Positions 9,027 to 18,894 of a stretch of DNA of 64,000 bases are shown in pieces; the stretch's first letter is position 1; each line of letters begins with the position of its first letter. The notes beneath the pieces are model-generated. The model did no database searches. It was not told the DNA's origin and worked only from the letters and a program-made list of their open reading frames with translations. A program made the position numbers and the translations under genes. Source of the stretch: Clostridia bacterium (lineage in GTDB: Bacteria > Bacillota > Clostridia > Oscillospirales > CAG-272); contig JAGARU010000030.1 of NCBI GenBank assembly GCA_017622085.1, forward strand, positions 56,715-120,714. The letters run 5' to 3'.

Positions 9027-9362
9027 ATGGAAGCAAAAGCATATCTTAAAAACATTCGCATCTCTCCCCGCAAGGTAAAGATCGTTCTTGACCTGATTCG
9101 CGGCAAGGATGTTGACGTAGCTCTCGGTATCCTCAAGAATACCCCCAAGAGCGCGTCCGAATATACTATCAAGCTGCTTAACAGCGCAGTAGCAAACGCA
9201 GAGAACAACCACGGTATGGATCCTGCAAAGCTCTACGTATCTCAGTGCATGGTAACTCCCGGTTCTCACATGCTCAAGAGACTTCTCCCCAGAGGTAAGG
9301 GCAGCGGAAACATCATTCTTAAGAGAACAAGCCACATCACCATTGCGGTGAAAGAAAAGTAA
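9027..9362 (+). CDS. rplV: 50S ribosomal protein L22
   Basis: A 111-residue protein: AYLKNIRISPRKVKIVLDLIRGK at the start and the C-terminal loop PRGKGSGNIILKRTSHI that forms part of the exit tunnel, a site of macrolide resistance changes. The loop looks normal. Confidence 0.97.
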   Translation: MEAKAYLKNIRISPRKVKIVLDLIRGKDVDVALGILKNTPKSASEYTIKLLNSAVANAENNHGMDPAKLYVSQCMVTPGSHMLKRLLPRGKGSGNIILKRTSHITIAVKEK

Positions 9363-9377
9363 GGAGGTAAACCGAAT

Positions 9378-10151
9378 ATGGGTCAGAAAGTAAATCCCCA
9401 CGGATTGCGCGTAGGCGTAATTAAGAACTGGGATTCAAGATGGTACGCAGGCGACGAAAAGTTCGGTGATCTTCTTGTATCCGACTACAACCTCAGAAAG
9501 CAGCTCAAGGCTCAGCTTCAGGACGCAGGCGTTCCGAAGATCGAGATCGAGAGAGAGGGAAATGGACGCGTTCGCGTGTTCATCCACTGCGCAAAGCCCG
9601 GTATGGTTATCGGTAAGGGCGGCTCCGAGATCGAAAAGCTCAGAGCTACCATCGAAGCTATCGTAAAGCAGCCTGTAGCTGTTAACGTAGTAGAGGTTAA
9701 GCCCATTGACATGAACGCACAGCTTGTTGCTGAGAACATTGCAAGCCAGCTTGAGAGAAGAATCTCTTACCGCCGCGCAATGAAGCAGGCAATCGGCAGA
9801 ACCATGCGTCTCGGCGCAAAGGGTATCAAGATCGCAGTTAGCGGTCGTCTCGGCGGCGCAGAAATCGCACGCTCCGAGCACTATCACGAGGGAACCATTC
9901 CGCTGCAGACTCTCAGAGCTGACATCGACTACGGTTTCTTTGAAGCAAACACCACTTATGGTAAGATCGGCGTAAAGGTATGGATCTACACCGGTGAGGT
10001 TCTCCACGAGGTAAGCAAGACTGCTGCCGACAACAGAGAAGACCGCCCCAGAAGAAGATTCAACAACAACGGCAGAAACGATCGCCGTGATGGCAATCGC
10101 GACCGTCGTGCTCCCCGCGCGCCCAGAAACAACGAAGGAGGCGCAAACTGA
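9378..10151 (+). CDS. rpsC: 30S ribosomal protein S3
   Basis: A 257-residue protein: [21 protein letters not shown], the KH-domain motif [13 protein letters not shown] (residues about 75-87), and the S3 C-terminal domain ending EVLHEVSK. The last 35 residues are an Arg/Asn/Asp-rich tail ([20 protein letters not shown]), longer than in Bacillus and probably disordered and RNA-binding. It forms the mRNA entry channel with S4 and S5. Confidence 0.98.
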   Translation: MGQKVNPHGLRVGVIKNWDSRWYAGDEKFGDLLVSDYNLRKQLKAQLQDAGVPKIEIEREGNGRVRVFIHCAKPGMVIGKGGSEIEKLRATIEAIVKQPVAVNVVEVKPIDMNAQLVAENIASQLERRISYRRAMKQAIGRTMRLGAKGIKIAVSGRLGGAEIARSEHYHEGTIPLQTLRADIDYGFFEANTTYGKIGVKVWIYTGEVLHEVSKTAADNREDRPRRRFNNNGRNDRRDGNRDRRAPRAPRNNEGGAN

Positions 10152-10152
10152 C

Positions 10153-10584
10153 ATGTTAATGCCTAAGAGAGTAAAATTCAGACGTGTCCAGAGAGGACGC
10201 CTCAAGGGTAAAGCGATGAGAGGTAACAAGGTTTCTAACGGTCTTTACGGCCTTGTAGCAACCGAGCCCGCCTGGATCACCGCAAACCAGATTGAAGCAG
10301 CCCGTATCGCAATGACTCGTTACATCCGCCGTGGCGGTCAGGTATGGATCAAGATCTTCCCTGACAAGCCCATCACCGAAAAGCCTGCTGAAACCCGAAT
10401 GGGTTCCGGTAAGGGTTCTCCCGAGTACTGGGTAGCCGTAGTTAAGCCCGGCAGAGTTCTGTTCGAGATGGACGGTGTTTCGGAAGAAGTCGCAAGAGAA
10501 GCTATGCGTCTTGCATCACACAAGCTCCCTATCAAGTGCAAGTTTGTTACTCGGGAGCAGCTTGAAACAGAAGTGGAGGACTAA
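10153..10584 (+). CDS. rplP: 50S ribosomal protein L16
   Basis: A 143-residue protein starting [22 protein letters not shown] 10153 lies 2 bp after the rpsC stop; the frame is open upstream but that part overlaps rpsC. The loop [24 protein letters not shown] is the L16 signature. It organises the A-site tRNA binding region. Confidence 0.97.
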   Translation: MLMPKRVKFRRVQRGRLKGKAMRGNKVSNGLYGLVATEPAWITANQIEAARIAMTRYIRRGGQVWIKIFPDKPITEKPAETRMGSGKGSPEYWVAVVKPGRVLFEMDGVSEEVAREAMRLASHKLPIKCKFVTREQLETEVED

Positions 10585-10587
10585 GCT

Positions 10588-10776
10588 GTGAAAATTACTG
10601 AACTCAGAAACATGACATCTGACGAGTTGAACAGCAAGCTCAAGGAACTGAAGGCAGAGTTGTTCAACCTCCGTTTTCAGCATGCAATCAATCAGCTCGA
10701 CAACCCCCACAAGATCGCTGATGTCAAGAAGGATATCGCAAGAGTAATGACCCTTCTCAACGAGAAGAACGCATAA
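10588..10776 (+). CDS. rpmC: 50S ribosomal protein L29
   Basis: A 62-residue helical protein: KITELRNMTSDELNSKLKELKAELFNLRF core followed by NPHKIADVKKDIARV. It starts with GTG 3 bp after the rplP stop, so it is probably coupled. It lies near the tunnel exit next to L23. Confidence 0.95.
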   Translation: MKITELRNMTSDELNSKLKELKAELFNLRFQHAINQLDNPHKIADVKKDIARVMTLLNEKNA

Positions 10777-10791
10777 GTGGAGGAATAAGGC

Positions 10792-11052
10792 ATGGAAACA
10801 AAACGCAACCTCAGAAAGACGAGAGTTGGTAAAGTTGTAAGCGATACGATGGACAAGACCATTGTTGTTGCCATCGCGGATAACGTAAAGCATCCCGTAT
10901 ACAACAAGATCGTAAAGCGCACTACCAAGATCCACGTTCATGATGAAAAGAACGAGTGCCGCGTAGGTGACAAGGTAGAGGTTATGGAAACCAGACCCCT
11001 CTCCAAGACCAAGAGATGGCGCCTCGTCGAGATCATCGAAAAGGCAAAATAA
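10792..11052 (+). CDS. rpsQ: 30S ribosomal protein S17
   Basis: An 86-residue protein: [19 protein letters not shown], the S17 OB-fold start, then [31 protein letters not shown]. It is a primary 16S rRNA-binding protein. Confidence 0.97.
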   Translation: METKRNLRKTRVGKVVSDTMDKTIVVAIADNVKHPVYNKIVKRTTKIHVHDEKNECRVGDKVEVMETRPLSKTKRWRLVEIIEKAK

Positions 11053-11114
11053 GATCCTTGACTGTACACATCAAAGAATGTGCGGTCGATATAACATAAG
11101 GAGGATACGCTAAA

Positions 11115-11483
11115 GTGATTCAGCAACAGAGTTATATGAAAGTTGCCGACAACACCGGCGCCAAGGAGATCATGTGCATCCGCGTACTCGGCGGTACCGG
11201 CAGACGCTATGCCAACATTGGCGACGTGGTAGTTGCAGCCGTTAAGAAAGCAACTCCCGGCGGCGTTGTAAAGAAGGGCGACGTTGTTAAGGCTGTTATT
11301 GTTAGAAGCGTTAAGGGCCTCAGAAGAGCTGACGGTTCCTATATCCGTTTTGACGAAAACGCAGCAGTTATTATTAAGGAAGATAAGACCCCTCGTGGAA
11401 CCCGTATCTTTGGCCCTGTGGCCAGAGAGCTTCGTGAGAAGGACTACACCAAGATCCTTTCTCTGGCTCCCGAAGTACTTTAA
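11115..11483 (+). CDS. rplN: 50S ribosomal protein L14
   Basis: A 122-residue protein: [27 protein letters not shown], an unmistakable L14 start, using GTG 11115 behind AAGGAGG. The end [17 protein letters not shown] is typical. It bridges to the small subunit and is the target of the RsfS silencing factor. Confidence 0.97.
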   Translation: MIQQQSYMKVADNTGAKEIMCIRVLGGTGRRYANIGDVVVAAVKKATPGGVVKKGDVVKAVIVRSVKGLRRADGSYIRFDENAAVIIKEDKTPRGTRIFGPVARELREKDYTKILSLAPEVL

Positions 11484-11499
11484 TCGGAGGTAGACGACA

Positions 11500-11832
11500 A
11501 TGGAAAAGAAGGTTCATGTTAAGCGTGACGACACCGTTATCGTAATCTCCGGTAACGACAAGGGCAAGGTTGGCAAGGTTCTCGAGGTTTCTCCCTCTGA
11601 GGGAAAGATCATCGTTGAGGGTGTCAACATTGTAACCAAGCACACCAAGCCCAGAAGACAGGGCGAGACCGGCGGCATCGTAAAGGTTCCCGGTGCGTTC
11701 TACGCTTCCAAGGTACAGATCGTGTGCAACAACTCCAAGTGCCAGAACAACGGCAAGGGCACGAGAATCGCCCACAAGATCGTGGACGGTAAGAAAATTC
11801 GCGTATGCGCTAAGTGCGGCGCAGAGCTTTGA
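11500..11832 (+). CDS. rplX: 50S ribosomal protein L24, zinc-ribbon form
   Basis: A 110-residue protein with a KOW motif (VISGNDKGKVGKVLEV) and GVNIVTKHTKP. The C-terminal half has four cysteines (CNNSKC and CAKCGAEL), a zinc-ribbon version of L24. It is an assembly initiator for the 50S subunit. The zinc ligands fit the other C+ ribosomal proteins in this window. Confidence 0.96.
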   Translation: MEKKVHVKRDDTVIVISGNDKGKVGKVLEVSPSEGKIIVEGVNIVTKHTKPRRQGETGGIVKVPGAFYASKVQIVCNNSKCQNNGKGTRIAHKIVDGKKIRVCAKCGAEL

Positions 11833-11846
11833 TGCGGAGGTAAAAA

Positions 11847-12386
11847 ATGGCTAGACTGAAAGACCTTTATACAAATGAAGTTGCTCCCGCATTGATGAAG
11901 AAGTACGAGTACAAGTCTGTAATGCAGATTCCTAAGTTTGATAAGATCGTTATCAACGTAGGCGCAGGCGATGCTAAGGATAACTCCAAGGTAATCGACA
12001 AGATCGTCGAGGAAATCTCCATGATCGCAGGCCAGAAGGCAGTTCCCACCTATGCGAAGAAGTCCGTTGCAAACTTCAAGCTCCGTCAGGGCATGAAGAT
12101 CGGCGTAAAGGTAACCCTTCGCGGCGAGAGAATGTACGAGTTCATGGACAGACTCTTCAACTTCGCACTTCCCCGCGTACGTGACTTCAAGGGTATCAAC
12201 CCCAATGGCTTCGACGGCAGAGGTAACTACGCTCTCGGTCTTCGCGAGCAGCTTATCTTCCCCGAGATCGAATACGATAAGGTAGACAAGATCCGCGGTA
12301 TGGATATCGCGTTTGTTACTACCGCTACGACCGATGAAGAAGCAAAAGAGCTCCTCACCTTGATGGGCGCTCCGTTTGCTAAATAA
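11847..12386 (+). CDS. rplE: 50S ribosomal protein L5
   Basis: A 179-residue protein: [27 protein letters not shown] at the start, [25 protein letters not shown] and the end [20 protein letters not shown]. It binds 5S rRNA and contacts the P-site tRNA. GCGGAGG precedes the start. Confidence 0.98.
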   Translation: MARLKDLYTNEVAPALMKKYEYKSVMQIPKFDKIVINVGAGDAKDNSKVIDKIVEEISMIAGQKAVPTYAKKSVANFKLRQGMKIGVKVTLRGERMYEFMDRLFNFALPRVRDFKGINPNGFDGRGNYALGLREQLIFPEIEYDKVDKIRGMDIAFVTTATTDEEAKELLTLMGAPFAK

Positions 12387-12400
12387 GGGGGATAACAAAG

Positions 12401-12586
12401 ATGGCAAAGAAATCCATGGTGCTTAAGCAGCAGGCAAAGCAGAAGTACTCCACCAGAGAGTACAACCGCTGCAAAATTTGCGGACGCCCTCACGGCTACC
12501 TTCGTAAGTACGGAATCTGCCGTATCTGCTTCCGCGAGCTGGCTTACAAGGGACAGATTCCCGGCGTAAAGAAAGCAAGCTGGTAA
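12401..12586 (+). CDS. rpsN: 30S ribosomal protein S14, type Z
   Basis: A 61-residue short form with two CxxC pairs (CKIC and CRIC) in [25 protein letters not shown], so it is the zinc-dependent S14. It binds late in the assembly of the 30S head. An unusually long spacer follows before rpsH. Confidence 0.97.
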   Translation: MAKKSMVLKQQAKQKYSTREYNRCKICGRPHGYLRKYGICRICFRELAYKGQIPGVKKASW

Positions 12587-12777
12587 ATCGAATACGCATC
12601 GGATGAAGCGATGCGTATCCGTTTCCGGATATAAAATCCCGAACGGGGGATCCCGTTCAACTCCAATCGAATCGGAAGGAAAACAGAAAAGATCATCTGT
12701 TTTAACCACCGGTAAGCGGCCGTCCGATATGGCACGGCAGCAAGCTATGATTACTTGCATAAAAGGAGGATATTGAA
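12587..12777 (+). promoter_or_regulatory. Structured rpsN-rpsH spacer
   Basis: A 191-bp gap with no ORF inside a tightly packed operon. Stems visible: ATACGCATCG (12592) with CGATGCGTAT (12609), an overlapping alternative TATCCG-CGGATA (12615/12625), GAACGGG (12641) with CCCGTTC (12652), and AAAACAGA (12680) with TCTGTTTT (12696). The first two are mutually exclusive. It ends in AAAGGAGG. S8 is the repressor of the spc operon in E. coli, so an S8-binding leader is a reasonable guess. Confidence 0.5.
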
Positions 12778-13176
12778 ATGCAAATATCAGATGTAATCGC
12801 AGACATGCTCACCAGAATCAGAAACGCCAACAACGCAAAGCACGAGACCGTAGACATCCCCGCTTCCAACATGAAGAAGTCCATCGCTGACATTCTTCTG
12901 GCAGAAGGCTACATCAAGGGTGTACAGGTTATCGAAGATGGCAAGCAGGGCGTAATCCGAGTTACCCTTAAGTACGAGCAGGGTAAGCAGAAGGTTATTC
13001 ACGGCCTTCGCAGAGTTTCCAAGCCCGGCCTTCGCATTTACTCCAACTGTGAGGATATGCCCAAGGTTATGAACGGCCTCGGAATTGCAATCGTATCGAC
13101 TTCTAAGGGCATTATGACCGACAAAGCAGCAAGACGTGCAAACGTTGGCGGCGAAATTCTCGCCTTTGTTTGGTAA
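12778..13176 (+). CDS. rpsH: 30S ribosomal protein S8
   Basis: A 132-residue protein: [29 protein letters not shown] at the start and [26 protein letters not shown] at the end. It is a primary 16S rRNA binder and the translational repressor of the spc operon in enterobacteria. The structured spacer upstream makes such control plausible here. Confidence 0.98.
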   Translation: MQISDVIADMLTRIRNANNAKHETVDIPASNMKKSIADILLAEGYIKGVQVIEDGKQGVIRVTLKYEQGKQKVIHGLRRVSKPGLRIYSNCEDMPKVMNGLGIAIVSTSKGIMTDKAARRANVGGEILAFVW

Positions 13177-13196
13177 GAAAACGGGAGGAGAACAAT

Positions 13197-13742
13197 ATGT
13201 CTAGAATTGGTAGAGAACCTATTAATGTTCCCGCTGGCGTAGAAGTAACGATTGATGCGAATGCAAACGTTATCACCGTAAAGGGCCCCAAGGGAACCTT
13301 GAATCACACATATCCTGCATCCCTCACTGTTAGCAAAGAGGGCAACGTAGTTAAGGTTGAGCGTCACAGCGATGAAAAAGAATATCGCGCGCTTCACGGT
13401 CTTACGAGAAGCCTTATCAACAACATGGTCGTAGGTGTAACCTCTGGATTCTCCAAGACACTTGAGATCAATGGCGTTGGTTACAGAGTAGCACTTCAGG
13501 GCAAGAGCCTGAACCTCACTCTCGGTTACTCTCACCCCGTTATCGTTGATCCGATCGACGGTATCACCTTTGAGGTACCCAACACCAACACCGTAGTTGT
13601 AAGCGGCGCTGACAAGCAGAAGGTTGGCGAGGTAGCAGCCCAGATTCGTGGCAAGAGACCTCCGGAACCCTACCTTGGTAAGGGTATTAAGTACGCCGGT
13701 GAAAAGATTCGCCGTAAGTCCGGTAAAGCCGGCAAGTCCTAA
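13197..13742 (+). CDS. rplF: 50S ribosomal protein L6
   Basis: A 181-residue protein starting MSRIGREPINVPAGVEV at ATG 13197, behind GGGAGGAG. The longer in-frame start at 13170 overlaps rpsH and lacks a site. It has the duplicated L6 fold and ends PEPYLGKGIKYAGEKIRRKSGKAG. It lies near the factor-binding stalk base. Confidence 0.98.
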   Translation: MSRIGREPINVPAGVEVTIDANANVITVKGPKGTLNHTYPASLTVSKEGNVVKVERHSDEKEYRALHGLTRSLINNMVVGVTSGFSKTLEINGVGYRVALQGKSLNLTLGYSHPVIVDPIDGITFEVPNTNTVVVSGADKQKVGEVAAQIRGKRPPEPYLGKGIKYAGEKIRRKSGKAGKS

Positions 13743-13763
13743 TCGTGAAAGGAGACAGAAGAC

Positions 13764-14123
13764 ATGGTTAGCAAGAAGGATAGCAATAAGCAGCGTCTTA
13801 AGAGACATGCGAGAGTTAGAGCAAAGATCTCTGGCACCGCAGCATGCCCCCGTCTCGCTGTATATCGTTCCAACAAGAATATTTCTGCGCAGATCATTGA
13901 TGACGTTGCAGGCGTAACACTTGTCTCCGCTTCCACCCTCGAGGCTGGATTTGAAGGCATTGGCAGCAACAAGGAAGCTGCGAAGAAGGTTGGCATCGCA
14001 ATTGCCGAGAAGGCACTTGCAAAGGGTATCGACACCGTCGTATTCGACCGTGGCGGTTACCTATATCACGGACGTGTATCAGAGTTGGCAGCAGGCGCAA
14101 GAGAAGGCGGCCTTAAGTTCTAA
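13764..14123 (+). CDS. rplR: 50S ribosomal protein L18
   Basis: A 119-residue protein with [31 protein letters not shown] and the C-terminal [26 protein letters not shown]. It binds 5S rRNA together with L5. Confidence 0.97.
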   Translation: MVSKKDSNKQRLKRHARVRAKISGTAACPRLAVYRSNKNISAQIIDDVAGVTLVSASTLEAGFEGIGSNKEAAKKVGIAIAEKALAKGIDTVVFDRGGYLYHGRVSELAAGAREGGLKF

Positions 14124-14194
14124 GCCGTAACGCGCAGCCAACGCTGGTTTGTACACTGTTTAATTTACATTTAAACATTTCAGAGGTAAAAATA

Positions 14195-14698
14195 ATGGCA
14201 AAAAGAATTGACGCAGCAACTCTCGACCTCAAAGAGAAGCTTGTTGCACTGAACCGTGTATCTAAGACTGTAAAGGGTGGTCGTGTAGCAAAGTTCACCG
14301 CACTCATGGTAGTAGGCGATGAGAATGGCCACGTAGGCTACGGTCTTGGTAAGGCAGCCGAAGTTCCGGAAGCAATCCGCAAGGGAATTGAGGATGCAAA
14401 GAAGAATATGGTAGAGGTTTCCCTCAAGGATACTACCATCCCCCACGAAGTTCTCGGTAAGTTCGGCGCAGGCTCTGTACTTCTTAAGCCCGCCGCACCC
14501 GGTACCGGTATCATCGCAGGCAAGACCGTACGTGCCGTACTTGAGCTTGCCGGCGTTAAGAACATCCGTGCAAAGAGCCTTCGCTCCAACAACCCCACGA
14601 ACGTAATTAAGGCAACCTTCGAGGGCCTTAAGGCACTTCGTACCGTTGATCAGGTAGCAAAGACTCGCGGAATTGAAGTCGAGAAGGTTCTCGGTTAA
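14195..14698 (+). CDS. rpsE: 30S ribosomal protein S5
   Basis: A 167-residue protein: [38 protein letters not shown] is the S5 double-stranded RNA binding domain, including the fidelity loop. The start has only a weak site (CAGAGGTAA), unlike its neighbours, and is preceded by a 71-bp spacer. Confidence 0.97.
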   Translation: MAKRIDAATLDLKEKLVALNRVSKTVKGGRVAKFTALMVVGDENGHVGYGLGKAAEVPEAIRKGIEDAKKNMVEVSLKDTTIPHEVLGKFGAGSVLLKPAAPGTGIIAGKTVRAVLELAGVKNIRAKSLRSNNPTNVIKATFEGLKALRTVDQVAKTRGIEVEKVLG

Positions 14699-14712
14699 GG
14701 AGGAGATAAGAA

Positions 14713-14892
14713 ATGGAAAACGTAAAAGTCGTTCTTACTAAAAGTCTTATCGGTGCCAAGCCGAACCAGAAGGCAACTGCAAAATCCCTCGGTCTGAACA
14801 AGATCGGTGACTTCGTCGTACATGCAGACGATCAGGTTTTGGCAGGAAAAGTAAAGGTGCTCAAACACCTTGTAAGCGTAGAAAAGGCCTAA
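14713..14892 (+). CDS. rpmD: 50S ribosomal protein L30
   Basis: A 59-residue protein, MENVKVVLTKSLIGAKPNQK at the start and LGLNKIGDFVV in the core, matching L30. It sits between rpsE and rplO as usual, with AAGGAGGAG before ATG 14713. Easily missed because of its length. Confidence 0.95.
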   Translation: MENVKVVLTKSLIGAKPNQKATAKSLGLNKIGDFVVHADDQVLAGKVKVLKHLVSVEKA

Positions 14893-14941
14893 GCCTTACG
14901 CGCGTTTTATCCTAAATAAAATATAACAAGGAGGCAATCAA

Positions 14942-15385
14942 ATGAAGCTCCATGAACTTTCCCCTGCTGAAGGCTCTACTAAAGAAGCATGGCGTAAAGG
15001 CAGAGGCCCCGGATCCGGTAACGGTAAGACCGCCGGTAAGGGACACAAGGGACAGAACGCTCGCTCCGGCGGCGGTGTAAGACCCGGTTTTGAAGGTGGT
15101 CAGCTCCCCCTTTACAGAAAGCTCCCCAAGAGAGGATTCTATAACAGATTTGCAACGGAGTACGCAATCGTAAACATTGCAGATCTTGAAGCAAGATTTA
15201 ATGACGGCGAAACGGTTAATCTCGAGGCTCTTCTTGAGCGCAAGATCATCCGCAAGCCCTACGACGGTCTCAAAGTACTCGGCAATGGCCAGCTCACCAA
15301 GAAGCTGAATGTTGAGGCAGCGATCTTCTCTGCATCTGCAAAGGAAAAGATCGAAGCTGCCGGCGGAAAAGCCGAGGTGAAGTAA
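14942..15385 (+). CDS. rplO: 50S ribosomal protein L15
   Basis: A 147-residue protein: [38 protein letters not shown], with the glycine-rich N-terminal extension of L15. It is a late-assembly 50S protein. It ends 1 bp before secY. Confidence 0.97.
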   Translation: MKLHELSPAEGSTKEAWRKGRGPGSGNGKTAGKGHKGQNARSGGGVRPGFEGGQLPLYRKLPKRGFYNRFATEYAIVNIADLEARFNDGETVNLEALLERKIIRKPYDGLKVLGNGQLTKKLNVEAAIFSASAKEKIEAAGGKAEVK

Positions 15386-15386
15386 G

Positions 15387-16682
15387 ATGCTTCGTACGTT
15401 AGCAAACGCATGGAAAGATAAAGATCTCCGCGGCAAGTTGCTGTTCACGATCATGATCCTTGTGGTTTACAGAATCGGCGCGTGCATTACCGTTCCCTTC
15501 GTAACCGCAGACTTCATTAACCTGTACATGTCCAACTCCGGTGGAATCTTTGATTTCATCAACATTTTGTCCGGTGGCGCATTCGCGCAGGCAACATTGT
15601 TTGCGCTTGGCGTAAGTCCGTACATCACAGCATCCATCGTTATTCAGCTTTTGGCTGTAGCGATCCCTGCACTCGAGCGTCTTTCTAAGGAAGGCGACGA
15701 GGGCAGAAAGAAAATGGAACAGATCACGAGAGTTGCAACCGTAATTCTGTCGCTCATCACCAGTATCGGTTACTACTTCCACCTGAAGAACATGGGCGTT
15801 CTTACCCACGCGGGCAAGGGCGACGAGTGGTTCTATGCGATCGTAATCATCGCATGCTACTGCGCAGGTTCTTCTCTGGTAATGTGGCTTGCAGAAAAGA
15901 TCAATGAGAACGGTATCGGCAACGGTATCTCCATGATCCTTCTTGCAAACATCCTCTCTCGCGGCGCTTCCATTGCAACTACTCTGTTCGATATGTTCGC
16001 TTCCGGTAAGGTTAAGGACATCATCATTGCGGCTGTAACCATTCTTGGTGCTCTTGCAATGCTCTACTTCATCGTCTTTATCTCTCACAGTGAGCGTCGT
16101 ATTCCCGTACAGTATGCAAAGAAGGTCGTTGGTCGTAAGATGTATGGCGGTCAGAACTCCAACATCCCGATCAAGCTTAACATGACCGGCGTTATGCCCA
16201 TCATCTTTGCAAACACCATCGTAACCATCCCCACCACCCTCGCAATGTTCATCACCCCCAAGAAGGACTCCTTCTGGGAAGGATTTGTAAACTTCTTCTC
16301 CAGCGATTCCTGGTTCTACGCAGTGATGACATTCGTTCTGGTAATCGTATTCGCTTACTTCTACGTTGCCATCTCCTTCAATCCGATTGAAGTAGCAAGC
16401 AACCTTCAGAAGAACGGCGGATCCGTTCCCGGTATTCGTCCCGGCAGACCTACATCCGATTATATCACTAAGGTACTTTCCCGCATCACCTTGATTGGTG
16501 CACTTGCACTCAGTATTATCTGCGTGCTTCCTCTCTTCGCTAACATCATCTCCGGCGCTAACATGGCCGGTCTTGCATTCGGCGGTAGCTCCGTAATCAT
16601 CGTTGTCGGCGTAATCCTTGAACTCGTAAACGAGATCGAAGCTCAGATGACCATGCGTCATTACAAAGGCTTCCTTGATTAA
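15387..16682 (+). CDS. secY: Protein translocase subunit SecY
   Basis: A 431-residue polytopic membrane protein, the central channel of the Sec translocon. It shows ten predicted helices, the plug region near GGIFDFINILSGGAFAQATLF, and the cytosolic loops PVQYAKKVVGRKMYGGQN and FNPIEVASNLQKNGGSVPGIRPG that bind SecA and ribosomes. It starts 1 bp after rplO, so the two are coupled. It precedes adk and map, the standard order. Confidence 0.98.
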   Translation: MLRTLANAWKDKDLRGKLLFTIMILVVYRIGACITVPFVTADFINLYMSNSGGIFDFINILSGGAFAQATLFALGVSPYITASIVIQLLAVAIPALERLSKEGDEGRKKMEQITRVATVILSLITSIGYYFHLKNMGVLTHAGKGDEWFYAIVIIACYCAGSSLVMWLAEKINENGIGNGISMILLANILSRGASIATTLFDMFASGKVKDIIIAAVTILGALAMLYFIVFISHSERRIPVQYAKKVVGRKMYGGQNSNIPIKLNMTGVMPIIFANTIVTIPTTLAMFITPKKDSFWEGFVNFFSSDSWFYAVMTFVLVIVFAYFYVAISFNPIEVASNLQKNGGSVPGIRPGRPTSDYITKVLSRITLIGALALSIICVLPLFANIISGANMAGLAFGGSSVIIVVGVILELVNEIEAQMTMRHYKGFLD

Positions 16683-16695
16683 TTGGTGAGGTATT

Positions 16696-17352
16696 ATGAG
16701 TAAAAATCTTAAACTGATTTTCCTCGGCGCCCCCGGTGCCGGTAAAGGCACACAGGCGGACGTGATCTCCGAGAAGTACGGTATTCCTACCATCTCCACC
16801 GGAGCCATGATCCGCGAGGCAATCAAGAATCAGACCGAAATGGGTCTCGCTGCAAAGGCTTACAGCGACCGCGGCGATCTGGTTCCCGACGAAGTTGTGA
16901 TCAATATCATCAAGGAGCGTCTCGCTCAGGATGATTGCAAGAATGGCTTCATTCTTGACGGCTTCCCCAGAACCGTTCCTCAGGCAGAGGCCCTCGATAA
17001 GATGGGCGTAGAGATCTCTCTCGTTCTTAGCCTTGAGGTTGAGGATTCTAAGATTGTTGAGCGCATGAGCGGCAGACGTGTCTGCCCCAAATGCAGCGCA
17101 TCCTATCACACGGCATATCTTCCTTCGGCCGATGGCGTTCACTGCGATAAGTGCGGTGAAGAACTGATCATCCGCCGTGACGATGCTCCCGAGGTTGTGG
17201 TAAGCCGCTTGTTCGTTTACCACGAGCAGACTGAGCCTCTCAAGGAATTTTATGGTAAGAAGGGCATTCTTAAGCTGGTTATGGGCCAGGAGGAGGTAGC
17301 AGATACTACCGCTCTGACCATTGCTGCGATCGAGGAATCCCTTGCAGAGTAA
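16696..17352 (+). CDS. adk: Adenylate kinase
   Basis: A 218-residue enzyme interconverting ATP, AMP and 2 ADP. P-loop GAPGAGKGTQ (about residues 11-20), AMP-binding TGAMIR, and DGFPRTVPQAEAL. The LID domain carries a four-cysteine zinc site (CPKCSASYH and CDKCGEEL), typical of Gram-positive enzymes. Co-transcribed with secY (13-bp gap) and map (3-bp gap). Confidence 0.98.
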   Translation: MSKNLKLIFLGAPGAGKGTQADVISEKYGIPTISTGAMIREAIKNQTEMGLAAKAYSDRGDLVPDEVVINIIKERLAQDDCKNGFILDGFPRTVPQAEALDKMGVEISLVLSLEVEDSKIVERMSGRRVCPKCSASYHTAYLPSADGVHCDKCGEELIIRRDDAPEVVVSRLFVYHEQTEPLKEFYGKKGILKLVMGQEEVADTTALTIAAIEESLAE

Positions 17353-17355
17353 ACT

Positions 17356-18108
17356 ATGATTCAAGTCAAAAATCCGGATCAGATCAAAGCCATGCGTGTG
17401 GCCGGCCGCATTACCGGTGAGGCCATCCTCGTGGCGCAGGAAATGATCCGAGAAGGTGTAACAACCAAACAGATTGATGACAGGATTCGGCAGTATATCG
17501 AGAAATGCGGTGCTAAGCCGTCATTTCTCGGATACGCCGGCTTCCCCGGAAGCGCATGTATCAGCATCAACGACGAGGTTATCCACGGTATTCCTTCTGC
17601 AAAGCGTTATTTGCACGAGGGTGACATCGTAAAGATCGACGTCGGAGCGTACATCGGCGGCTTCCACGGTGACAGCGCAAACACGTTCGGTGTCGGCAAG
17701 ATTTCGGACGATGCGCAACGATTGATCGACGTCACACGTCAAAGCTTCGAAATGGCTATTCGGGCCCTTGAGGTGCCGAATGCAAGAATCGGCGACATAG
17801 GGAACGCAATTCAGACCCACGTTGAGAAAAACGGATATTCCGTGGTTCGTCAATACATCGGTCACGGTGTGGGACACGAGCTCCACGAGCAGCCGGACGT
17901 GCCGAACTTCGGTATTGCCGGAAGAGGCCTGCGCCTGACAAAGGGTATGACAATTGCAATTGAGCCTATGGTAAACGCCGGTGCTTATCAGGTCAGACAG
18001 TGTGCGGACGGTTGGACGGTGGTCACGGCAGACGGAAGTCTGTCCGCCCACTACGAGCACTCCGTTGCTCTCACTGAGGAAGGACCCATCCTGCTCACCA
18101 AGGTTTAA
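17356..18108 (+). CDS. map: Methionine aminopeptidase, type I
   Basis: A 250-residue metalloenzyme removing N-terminal methionine from new proteins. The metal ligands are visible: D in KIDVGAY, D in GDSANTF, H in IGHGVGHELHE, E in IEPMVN and the final E in YEHSVALTEEG. No zinc-finger extension. Starts 3 bp after adk. Confidence 0.98.
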   Translation: MIQVKNPDQIKAMRVAGRITGEAILVAQEMIREGVTTKQIDDRIRQYIEKCGAKPSFLGYAGFPGSACISINDEVIHGIPSAKRYLHEGDIVKIDVGAYIGGFHGDSANTFGVGKISDDAQRLIDVTRQSFEMAIRALEVPNARIGDIGNAIQTHVEKNGYSVVRQYIGHGVGHELHEQPDVPNFGIAGRGLRLTKGMTIAIEPMVNAGAYQVRQCADGWTVVTADGSLSAHYEHSVALTEEGPILLTKV

Positions 18109-18119
18109 GAGGTATCGGA

Positions 18120-18446
18120 ATGAAAGCTCCGAATCATTTGCCCGGCGGCTCAGACTGCGTAGGATACGCGGTAACCTCTGTGGCGGGCAGAGATAAAAAG
18201 CGAGATTTTATTATCGTCGGTTTATGCGAGAACGAGGCATGCGACGGCATGGTGTACATTGCCGACGGCCGGCTCCATAAGCTGGAACGTCCGAAAAAGA
18301 AAAAACTCATGCACCTGAAGGTGGCCGGCCCCGCAGGCGAGGAGATCCTCTCCCGACTGAAGGAGGGAACGGCAACGGATTCCGACATACAGACGGCGCT
18401 TCAAGCGGCGTTTGGATACAAAGAGTATTATGGATCAAAGGTTTAG
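18120..18446 (+). CDS. KOW-domain (L14e-like) RNA-binding protein
   Basis: A 108-residue protein with GYAVTSVAGRDKKRDFIIVGL near the start, a KOW/SH3-like fold as in the L14E/ribosomal-like proteins often seen between map and infA in Clostridia. It contains a basic cluster KLERPKKKKLMHLKV. It starts 11 bp after map and precedes infA, so it belongs to the operon. Its role is not established; position suggests a link to translation. Confidence 0.75.
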   Translation: MKAPNHLPGGSDCVGYAVTSVAGRDKKRDFIIVGLCENEACDGMVYIADGRLHKLERPKKKKLMHLKVAGPAGEEILSRLKEGTATDSDIQTALQAAFGYKEYYGSKV

Positions 18447-18474
18447 TCACCATTGAATGTAAGGAGGATTTGCT

Positions 18475-18693
18475 TTGGCAAAGGATGATGTTGTAGAGTT
18501 TGAAGGCGTCGTTACGGAAGCATTACCCAACGCAACCTTCAAAGTCAAGCTGCCGAACGGGCACATTGTAACCGCCCGCATTTCCGGCAAACTCAGAATG
18601 AACTATATACGTATATTGCCCGGTGATAAGGTAACCGTAGAGGTGTCGGTATACGACCTCTCCAAGGGACGGATCACTTGGCGTTCCAAATAA
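18475..18693 (+). CDS. infA: Translation initiation factor IF-1
   Basis: A 72-residue OB-fold protein: [29 protein letters not shown] and [21 protein letters not shown]. It starts with TTG 18475 behind AAGGAGG. It binds the A site of the 30S subunit during initiation. Confidence 0.98.
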   Translation: MAKDDVVEFEGVVTEALPNATFKVKLPNGHIVTARISGKLRMNYIRILPGDKVTVEVSVYDLSKGRITWRSK

Positions 18694-18737
18694 GAAGAAC
18701 TGCAATAAAACAGTAGAATGAAAGGTGGTTTTATAAT

Positions 18738-18851
18738 TTGAAAGTAAAGCCTTCCGTTAAAAAGATCTGTGACAAGTGCAAGGTTATCAAGAGAAAAGGC
18801 AGAATCATGGTGATCTGTGAGAACCCCAAGCACAAACAGAGACAGGGCTAA
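18738..18851 (+). CDS. rpmJ: 50S ribosomal protein L36
   Basis: Thirty-seven residues, [17 protein letters not shown] at the start and [11 protein letters not shown] at the end. The C-x2-C-x12-C-x4-H pattern is the zinc-binding C+ form. It uses a TTG start at 18738 behind AAAGGTGG and sits between infA and rpsM as in most bacteria. Confidence 0.97.
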   Translation: MKVKPSVKKICDKCKVIKRKGRIMVICENPKHKQRQG

Positions 18852-18894
18852 GCTGGAAAAGCGACCCAAACCAATTTATAAGGAGTGAAAACAG

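Noticed and set aside
15399..16826. A 475-codon minus-strand frame opposite secY
   Set aside because: Shadow of secY and adk; charged repetitive composition and no translation signals.
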